DNA from: Raineya sp.
GTDB taxonomy: Bacteria; Bacteroidota; Bacteroidia; Cytophagales; Thermonemataceae
Assembly: GCA_025454915.1 (NCBI GenBank)
Contig: JALONN010000004.1
Location: 203,906-267,905, forward strand
Direction of reading: 5' to 3'
DNA: 64,000 bases
This document shows positions 58,803 through 64,000 of the stretch, one piece after another (within the stretch, counting starts at the first letter, position 1; every line of letters begins with the position of its first letter). Position numbers and translations under genes: made by a program. The notes beneath the pieces were generated by a model. It was not told where the DNA came from and searched no databases. It saw only the letters and a program-made list of their open reading frames with translations.

Positions 58803-59483
58803 ATGGAAGTAGAAATTTGGAGTGATGTACTCTGTCCATTTTGTTATATTGGAAAAAGGAAGTTTGAAAAAGCTCTTCAATCATTTGAGCATCAAAATGA
58901 TATAAAAGTAACGTGGAAATCCTTCCAACTAGACCCTGATTTTGAGAATAATACGCTCAATACAGAATACAGCTCTTATCTAGAAACAAGAAAAGGCTGG
59001 AGTAAGGCACAAACCCAACAAATACTTGCAAATGTAACCCAAATGGCGAAAGATGCAGGTTTAGACTTTCATTTTGAAAGTGCGATTGTTGCAAATTCTT
59101 ACGAGGCTCACAGACTTTTACATTTTGCAAAGGAAGAAAATTTGCAAAACAAGTTGAAAGAGGTTTTACTAGAAGCTCATTTTGTGAAAGGTTTTAATAT
59201 TGGAGATAAAAATGTGTTAGCTGAACTTGGTAAAAATATTGGTCTGTCAGATATTATCATTGAAAGATTTATGAATTCGCAAGAACAGTCAGAGGAGGTT
59301 CAAAAAGATATTTATGAAGCATTTCAGATTGGTGTGAAAGGTGTTCCTTTTTTTGTTTTTGATAGAAAGTTTGCTATTTCAGGAGCACAAGACAGTTCTG
59401 TTTTCCTTAAGGCTCTTCAGCAAAGCTTTGTAGAATCAGCTGATCAGTCTGCTGATATTTGTGATATAGATGGCAATTGTTAA
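58803..59483 (+). CDS. DsbA-family FrnE-like thiol oxidoreductase
   Basis: The 226-residue thioredoxin-fold protein has the CPFC motif at 11-14 (WSDVLCPFCYIGKRKF), no signal peptide, and the family's VPFFVFDRKFAISGAQ near 180-195 with the cis-Pro. Cytosolic FrnE-type proteins act in oxidative-stress protection and isomerase-like reactions. The C-terminus has two more cysteines (SADICDIDGNC). It is co-transcribed with crtI, which suggests oxidative-stress or pigment context by position only. Confidence 0.88.
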   Translation: MEVEIWSDVLCPFCYIGKRKFEKALQSFEHQNDIKVTWKSFQLDPDFENNTLNTEYSSYLETRKGWSKAQTQQILANVTQMAKDAGLDFHFESAIVANSYEAHRLLHFAKEENLQNKLKEVLLEAHFVKGFNIGDKNVLAELGKNIGLSDIIIERFMNSQEQSEEVQKDIYEAFQIGVKGVPFFVFDRKFAISGAQDSSVFLKALQQSFVESADQSADICDIDGNC

Positions 59484-59560
59484 GCTTTTTATAAAAAATC
59501 TTACTTTTTTCTTGCATAATTGTTTTTTTATATGCAAATTTGCAATCCTAAATCGCTAAT

Positions 59561-59632
59561 GCTCCGTTCGTCTAGGGGTTAGGACACCAGATTTTCATTC
59601 TGGTAACAGGGGTTCGATTCCCCTACGGAGTA
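59561..59632 (+). tRNA. trnE: tRNA-Glu (anticodon UUC)
   Basis: A 72-base cloverleaf: acceptor GCTCCGT (59561-59567) pairs with ACGGAGT (59625-59631) with one G-U at the first pair. The D-arm holds TCTAGGGGTTAGGA. The anticodon stem CCAGA/TCTGG encloses loop TTTTCAT with anticodon TTC, and the T-arm has GGTTCGATTCC. Discriminator A at 59632. The CCA end is not encoded. The anticodon reads GAA and GAG codons. Confidence 0.97.
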
Positions 59633-59641
59633 CAAACAACC

Positions 59642-59667
59642 AAGCCCTGCTCATCACAGGGCTTTTT
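59642..59667 (+). terminator. tRNA terminator
   Basis: AAGCCCTG at 59642-59649, 7-base loop, CAGGGCTT at 59657-59664, followed by T-run to 59668. Confidence 0.85.
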
Positions 59668-59681
59668 TACTATTGAGCCTT

Positions 59682-60842
59682 ATGAAATCAAATATTATCC
59701 TTTGGACTTTATTAGCTATTTTTATTAATATTCCTCTTTTTGCTCAAGATAAGATTGTTACCAAAAAAGGAGATACTTTAAAAGTTTATATTATAAAGTC
59801 GTTTAAGGCTACCAATTCAAAAAAACTTTCCTATAAAATTGCTCAGGAAAGCACTTCTGAAGAAGTTCTATTACCTTCTCAAGTACAATATTTCAATGCC
59901 AATGGCAACTATGAATCCGTACTAATTAGTTCTGAGGGTTCAGAAAATCAATATTTATTTTTACAGAAAGCCATTGATAAAGGTAAAGTCCATTTATATA
60001 AAGGTATTGATGAACAAGGCAATCCTGATTTTTTTATCCGAAAAGATGATAAAGTTATAATTGTAGACAAACTAAATTTAACAGCTTTCATAGAGAAATT
60101 CTTTTTAGATTGTCCAAATTTTGCTAAGGAGCGTTATTTACCTGCAAAAATAGAAAATTATCGTCAAGATTACTTAATGGATTTAATCTCTTATTACAAC
60201 AATTGCTCTGATTCTCAAACATATCCATATATTCAGTATTATAGTTTTCCCAAACCTAAAAGAAAAGATGAGATTCATTTTGGGGTAAAGGCTGGTGGAG
60301 GTATTCAGGAATATGCTTATCGTTCTTTTTCTACTACTGCAAATCTAAATCTTTACGGAACAGGAGTTTTTAATCCCAAAATGAGCTTGGCAGGTGGTAT
60401 TTATGCAAATGTGCAATATGGAAAGATATTTAGTACACATTTAGAGCTTTTATTTCTTTACAGAAATGCAAAATCTACTGATGGAGCTATTAATATGCGT
60501 TTTAGTGGCTTAAATATTCCTTTTATATTGGAGTTTAATTTGTTCAACAAGAAAAAAACACATCCTTTTATCAATGCTGGTTTGAATAGTGTAGTAGGTA
60601 TAGGTTCTAAATATACTGTTACTCCTCCAAGTGGCTTCCAGATACTCAGACCTTTAAGTATGAGTCCTGTCAGTTTTGGCAGTCTTATTGGAGGTGGTAT
60701 TTATCTAGACACAGCAAATAAGCCCATTAAAATAGAAGCAAGATTTTCTTATGACTTTTTTGAAGTCAATAATATCACCATAGGAAGTGATAAAATGAGA
60801 AATGCTAATTTTATGATTATGGCAAGTTATCCACTTTTATAA
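59682..60842 (+). CDS. PorT-like outer-membrane beta-barrel protein
   Basis: The ATG at 59682 gives 386 residues with a signal peptide (IILWTLLAIFINIPLFA). The N-terminal part resembles a small exported domain (KIVTKKGDTLKVYIIKSFKA). The C-terminal half (about 200-386) is a beta-barrel of the PorT/outer-membrane-beta-barrel group: FGVKAGGGIQEYAYR, FNPKMSLAGGIYANVQYG, GLNIPFILEFNLFNKK, IKIEARFSYDFFEV and the terminal NFMIMASYPLL. Possible role in surface assembly; function unknown. It follows the tRNA terminator by 14 bases, and HupE starts 1 base after its stop. Confidence 0.75.
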   Translation: MKSNIILWTLLAIFINIPLFAQDKIVTKKGDTLKVYIIKSFKATNSKKLSYKIAQESTSEEVLLPSQVQYFNANGNYESVLISSEGSENQYLFLQKAIDKGKVHLYKGIDEQGNPDFFIRKDDKVIIVDKLNLTAFIEKFFLDCPNFAKERYLPAKIENYRQDYLMDLISYYNNCSDSQTYPYIQYYSFPKPKRKDEIHFGVKAGGGIQEYAYRSFSTTANLNLYGTGVFNPKMSLAGGIYANVQYGKIFSTHLELLFLYRNAKSTDGAINMRFSGLNIPFILEFNLFNKKKTHPFINAGLNSVVGIGSKYTVTPPSGFQILRPLSMSPVSFGSLIGGGIYLDTANKPIKIEARFSYDFFEVNNITIGSDKMRNANFMIMASYPLL

Positions 60843-60843
60843 A

Positions 60844-61464
60844 ATGGAACAGTTTTCAATTTGGTTTAAAATAGGTTTTGGGCACATTGTGGGCATAGAG
60901 GCACAAGATCATATACTTTTTTTAGTAGCTTTATGTGCCTGTTATCTCATAACAGATTGGAAAAAATTATTGGTGTTAGCCACAGCCTTCACTATTGGAC
61001 ATTCTATTACCTTAGCACTTGTAACTTTTAAGGTTATCCATATCAATACAGCTCTTGTTGAAAACTGGCTGATACCTCTGAGTATCTTGCTAACCTCTCT
61101 ATTCAATTTATTTTGGAGTAAACAAGAACGCCCTTTGATGTGGCTAAAATATAGTGTTGCTACTATTTTTGGACTTATTCATGGAGCTGCATTTTCAAAT
61201 CAGTTGAGTCAGTTACTCAATAATAATTCTAAAGATTGGTTTGAAAATGCCAGTAAATCTTCAGAAACAAGTATTGCTATGCCTCTTTTTGCCTTTAATG
61301 TAGGTATCGAAGTTGGACAAATTCTTATTATAGGGGTTTTATTATTTTTGTCTGTTATTTTTGTAAATACTCTGAAAGTCAAACATTTCACTTGGACAAC
61401 CTTCTTATCTGGAATTGCTTTTGGGGTTTCCTTGAGTATTTTACTGGAAAGAACGTTACAATAA
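60844..61464 (+). CDS. HupE/UreJ-family membrane protein
   Basis: The 206-residue protein has about six membrane helices and the family motifs FGHIVGIEAQDHILFLVALCA near 13-34 (in pieces), FTIGHSITLALV near 49-60, FGLIHGAAFSNQL near 93-105 and FNVGIEVGQILI near 145-156, with His residues in the membrane. HupE/UreJ proteins are tied to nickel or cobalt uptake for hydrogenase or urease. No such enzymes are near here, so the metal is uncertain. Its stop abuts that of nuoI directly, with no intergenic base. Confidence 0.83.
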   Translation: MEQFSIWFKIGFGHIVGIEAQDHILFLVALCACYLITDWKKLLVLATAFTIGHSITLALVTFKVIHINTALVENWLIPLSILLTSLFNLFWSKQERPLMWLKYSVATIFGLIHGAAFSNQLSQLLNNNSKDWFENASKSSETSIAMPLFAFNVGIEVGQILIIGVLLFLSVIFVNTLKVKHFTWTTFLSGIAFGVSLSILLERTLQ

Positions 61465-62163
61465 TTACTTGGGTTTAAATTTTGGTTTAAATGTAACTTT
61501 TGTAGTTATTTTTTGGGTATCTTCTTTATTTTCCTGATTTTCAATTTCTTTAGTTTCTTTTTCTTGAGCTTTCACAGCTTCCTTTTCTTGTTGTTCTTTC
61601 TTTTTAGCTTCTTCTTTTTCTTTTATAAATTGATCATATAAAACTTTTTTCTCTTCTATCTCTGTTTCAGAAAGATTTCCGAATTTAAAATTATGCTCTA
61701 AAATATTGGTTACACTAAAATCATACTCATCTGTCATTGTTAAGCATTCTGTTGGGCAAACAGTTGTACAAAGTCCACAAAAACAGCATTTTGCCATATC
61801 AATATCAAACTTAGCAGCATAAATGCGTTTACTTGTTCCATCTGAAGTTTTCCCAAATTCGCCTACGGACTTAATAGGCTCTATATCAATGCAATCTACT
61901 GGGCAAATTTTTGCACATTTATCACAGACGATACAGTCATCCATCTCATTATGAAGCTGGTAACGCCCTATTTCTGGTAATGGAAGTTTTTCTTTAGGAT
62001 ACTCAAGAGTCACTCTACCTTCTTTTTCTTCAAAATAATTGTGGTTACTTACATAAATCTGTTTTCGTCTCTTGCGAGCCTTCCACAAATGTTTGAGTGT
62101 TATTTTTACCCCTATAAGGCTACTCTGAATACCTTCTGCTATATTTTGCCAATAGCTTTTCAT
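61465..62163 (-). CDS. nuoI: NADH-quinone oxidoreductase subunit I, with extended tail
   Basis: NuoI carries two [4Fe-4S] clusters in the peripheral arm of Complex I. The two CxxCxxCxxxCP motifs are CIVCDKCAKICPVDC near 78-92 and CCFCGLCTTVCPTEC near 127-141. The N-terminal membrane-associated helix (YWQNIAEGIQSSLIGVKI) and EGRVTLEYPKEKLPLPEIGRYQL (in pieces) are typical. The C-terminal 65 residues are a Glu/Lys-rich charged tail (about 168-232) longer than most NuoI. It is isolated from other nuo genes. Confidence 0.93.
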   Translation of the reverse strand: MKSYWQNIAEGIQSSLIGVKITLKHLWKARKRRKQIYVSNHNYFEEKEGRVTLEYPKEKLPLPEIGRYQLHNEMDDCIVCDKCAKICPVDCIDIEPIKSVGEFGKTSDGTSKRIYAAKFDIDMAKCCFCGLCTTVCPTECLTMTDEYDFSVTNILEHNFKFGNLSETEIEEKKVLYDQFIKEKEEAKKKEQQEKEAVKAQEKETKEIENQENKEDTQKITTKVTFKPKFKPK

Positions 62164-62289
62164 ATGCTTTATTTCTGTAAAGATAATAAAACATATTTGT
62201 TCTAAAAAGTTTCATTTTAAATCTTACTACTTATTATATTTACGGATTGGCTTTTATATATTAGCCTTATAATCAAAACCTTATTATTT

Positions 62290-63705
62290 ATGTCTTCTCT
62301 TGTTTCTTTCAATATACTGTCTAAAAAGGCAAATATACTTGATGTAGAGGTTCAGATTGTACATCCAGATGAGCATCATATCAATGACTCTCCTAATTTT
62401 GCATTGCAAATTATCTTGGAGCTTTATGAAAACATGCAACTTGGCTATATTTATAATGCCAAATGGTCTTCATATCCATTTGATAAAGAGAAAGCTATAC
62501 AATTACTTCATCCAGATTATAAAAAAGAAATGGATGAACTTTTAGAAAAAATGCGTTGGAAAAAAATTCCCATCACAGAAGATGAATATAATCAGTTGGA
62601 AAAAGAAGGAGTTTTTGAGTACAATGGACAAAAACTTTCTAGTAGAGGAATGGAAAATGGACAATACTATGTTTCTTTAGAAACAGAATATGATGAATTC
62701 TGTAAAGAAGCTGATAAACACATCGAAAAAGTTGAAGTATTACAAGTTAAAAACTTCCCTCATTGGTTTGATAGAGTCGAAACTTGGCTTGAGTATGGAG
62801 TTATTTCTTGGGGATTTGAAGATAATGTATATGACAAACATCAAAACGAACCCAATCCCACTTATTTTTTAAGAATTACCATTAATCCAGAAAGTACATT
62901 TTTATTGCACCATGTTCAGGAAAAATGTTATTGGGAATCTGCTGCTTATAATTTTCTGTATTACACAAAAAATTTCATTGAAACTAAAAAACCTGTATAT
63001 CATACACTTGCCTACGACTCTGATATTATTCCACCCACTGATGATATTTTAGAAAATTGGTGGACTGGGCTTTCTGAAAACTGGAAGAAAGTTATTCAAG
63101 CAAATTATTATATTCAAAAAAACAATATTTTCCCAAGCATCAAACATAATTTTGATGGAATGATTACATTCAATCAATTTCAGCATATTTATTCAAAAGA
63201 TTTGCTTGGTCAATTATTAGAAACTCCTCTTAGTCTTGAAGATTTGAGAAATATCAGCAAAATGAAAATGCTTTATGCTGGTGGTTTTGGACTAACAGAC
63301 CTTACTCCTATTCATATTCTCAAGGGACTCAAAGTTTTAGAATTAGAAGCCAATCCTTTACAAAACGTTGATGTCATTGGAGAGCTTTTAAATTTAGAAA
63401 AACTAACACTTATCATCTACGAGTCAAATAAACCCAAACAAAATCTCCACAATTTAACTAAAATGAGAGATTTATCGTTTGACCCCAGTTCACAAGAAGA
63501 GTTGGAAGCAATTATCAAAATGCCTAATCTTCGTACTTTTTATACACTCCTCACGTTTGAATTGGATGCATCAATTTTTGATGGGTTAAATAATCTAAAA
63601 AAAATTGTGGGTTGTAGTCCTAGCATAAAAGAAGGTAGTCAAGAAATTTTAGAAAATCTTCGTAAGAAAGGTGTAGAAGTTCATTGGGATATCGAAGAAA
63701 TGTAG
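62290..63705 (+). CDS. orphan protein with LRR-like C-terminal half
   Basis: The 471-residue protein is soluble, without signal peptide. The N-terminal half (about 1-300) has Trp/Tyr-rich, acidic sequence with no recognised domain. The C-terminal half has leucine-rich-repeat-like turns: LGQLLETPLSLEDLRNISKMKMLYAGG (in pieces), LTDLTPIHILKGLKVLELEANPL, VDVIGELLNLEKLTLI, NLHNLTKMRDLSF and IIKMPNLRTFYTL. Such repeats usually bind proteins. Function unknown. It has its own upstream gap of about 126 bases. Confidence 0.6.
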   Translation: MSSLVSFNILSKKANILDVEVQIVHPDEHHINDSPNFALQIILELYENMQLGYIYNAKWSSYPFDKEKAIQLLHPDYKKEMDELLEKMRWKKIPITEDEYNQLEKEGVFEYNGQKLSSRGMENGQYYVSLETEYDEFCKEADKHIEKVEVLQVKNFPHWFDRVETWLEYGVISWGFEDNVYDKHQNEPNPTYFLRITINPESTFLLHHVQEKCYWESAAYNFLYYTKNFIETKKPVYHTLAYDSDIIPPTDDILENWWTGLSENWKKVIQANYYIQKNNIFPSIKHNFDGMITFNQFQHIYSKDLLGQLLETPLSLEDLRNISKMKMLYAGGFGLTDLTPIHILKGLKVLELEANPLQNVDVIGELLNLEKLTLIIYESNKPKQNLHNLTKMRDLSFDPSSQEELEAIIKMPNLRTFYTLLTFELDASIFDGLNNLKKIVGCSPSIKEGSQEILENLRKKGVEVHWDIEEM

Positions 63706-63861
63706 TTCTTTTTATTATCTAAAAGTTGCTATTTCTGAAGGTGATTTTTTATTTTTCAAGCATTTACTTTGCTTTTCAAACTTATTTAAAAATATTAAAA
63801 GTCAAAAAAAGTCAAAAAAATTACATCTGTTTTTATTGCCTATTTTTATAAAAAAATAGTA

Positions 63862-63894
63862 TTTTATTCAAAAAAAGCTATTTTTTGAATAAAA
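63862..63894. terminator. AT-rich inverted repeat after the LRR-like gene
   Basis: TTTTATTCAAAAAA at 63862-63875, 5-base loop, TTTTTTGAATAAAA at 63881-63894. Perfect 14-bp stem with low G+C, so a weak terminator candidate. Confidence 0.4.
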
Positions 63895-63931
63895 AAAATG
63901 AATAAAAAAAAAGATATTACACCAACACAAA

Positions 63932-63977
63932 ATCAGGGATTCCCTGATGCGTAGCAATTTTCTGTTATGTATCTTTG
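63932..63977 (+). promoter_or_regulatory. candidate activator site and promoter
   Basis: The palindrome ATCAGGGATTCCCTGAT (63932-63948, one central base) lies 21 bases before TATCTTTG (63970-63977), a full -7 box. No TTG is at the -33 position. The palindrome centre would fall about 44 bases before the start, the place for an activator. Confidence 0.4.
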
Positions 63978-64000
63978 CTCAAACACCACTAACTATTTAA

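Larger units (their letters stand above)
63706..64000. other. AT-rich intergenic edge region
   Basis: No coding frame of interest is seen. The stretch is strongly AT-rich with short direct repeats (AGTCAAAAAAA twice at about 63800-63820, GAATAAAAAAAA twice near 63887-63911), a 14-bp AT-rich inverted repeat and, at the right end, a palindrome with a -7 box. The gene it controls would lie outside the window. Confidence 0.6.

Noticed and set aside
59513..59545. TGCAAATTTGCA palindrome before tRNA-Glu as an operator.
   Set aside because: It is short, AT-rich and does not align with a clear promoter element; too weak to report as a feature.
63780..63920. Direct A-rich repeats at the right edge as a transposon end or origin of replication.
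   Set aside because: No transposase, DnaA boxes or terminal inverted repeats with target duplications are visible; simple AT-rich low complexity explains them.
1..64000. Prophage, insertion sequence, integron, CRISPR or restriction system.
   Set aside because: No integrase, transposase, structural phage gene, cas gene or restriction/modification motif was recognised on either strand.

Overview
The window reads as a stretch of ordinary chromosome from a member of the Bacteroidota, most likely a Cytophagales-type bacterium. The reasons are: visibly AT-rich DNA (about one third G+C by eye), GldJ-type gliding/type IX secretion lipoproteins, DUF1599 and BT_3928-family genes, split transketolase, PorE-like OmpA proteins, many small secreted or lipobox proteins, start sites without clear Shine-Dalgarno sequences, and repeated promoter elements of the Bacteroidota type (TTG, then 16-23 bases, then TAnnTTTG). 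No phage, transposase, CRISPR array, toxin-antitoxin pair or defence island was recognised. One RNA gene is present, tRNA-Glu(UUC).

Layout. 1-5.0 kb: the 3' end of a CarH/LitR-like B12-binding regulator, then a minus-strand block with an orphan peptide-type ABC permease, aroK and thiL joined by 4-base overlaps, preceded by DUF1599 and a BT_3928 (DoxX/MauE-like) gene. 5.1-17.6 kb: housekeeping genes mutS2, ridA, psd, recQ, tex and cvfB, plus a DUF5916 outer-membrane protein, mostly separated by strong two-way hairpin terminators. 17.7-29.0 kb: mqo, a transketolase N-subunit with rfbB, two tandem GldJ-family lipoproteins, a sigma-54 activator with ispE, and a MOSC/MFS pair. 29.1-41.8 kb: two tandem tiny secreted paralogs, a TerB-ABCG fusion transporter, an LPP20-like lipoprotein, two unrelated polyprenyl-phosphate sugar-1-phosphate transferases (WcaJ-like and WecA-like), a Pit phosphate transporter, an alkyltransferase-like protein, DUF1573, and an LpxL-like acyltransferase.

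41.8-45.8 kb is a five-gene minus-strand operon: meaB, methylmalonyl-CoA epimerase, a MatB/ACSF3-like acyl-CoA synthetase, a small unknown gene and a YafV-like nitrilase. It suggests methylmalonate/propionyl-CoA handling. 45.9-54.4 kb runs on the plus strand: a CHASE2 membrane protein with a FecR-like partner, an isolated nuoC, and a run of secreted proteins and lipoproteins around a PorE-like OmpA/PD40/TPR protein. 54.4-64 kb: a 7TMR-DISM/SpoIIE phosphatase with a FAH-family hydrolase, crtI with a FrnE-like DsbA protein, tRNA-Glu, a PorT-like barrel with HupE, an isolated nuoI, an orphan LRR-like protein, and an AT-rich edge carrying a candidate activator-dependent promoter.

Most genes are core functions, so nothing here is a clear new system. 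The places most worth a second look are the GldJ pair (one member with a Pro/Asp/Asn repeat insert, both lacking the formylglycine-enzyme catalytic cysteines), the TerB-ABCG fusion, the CHASE2/FecR pair, the tandem tiny secreted paralogs, the scattered Complex I genes, and the palindrome plus -7 box at the right edge. Family names are recognised from sequence motifs by eye; no search was run.
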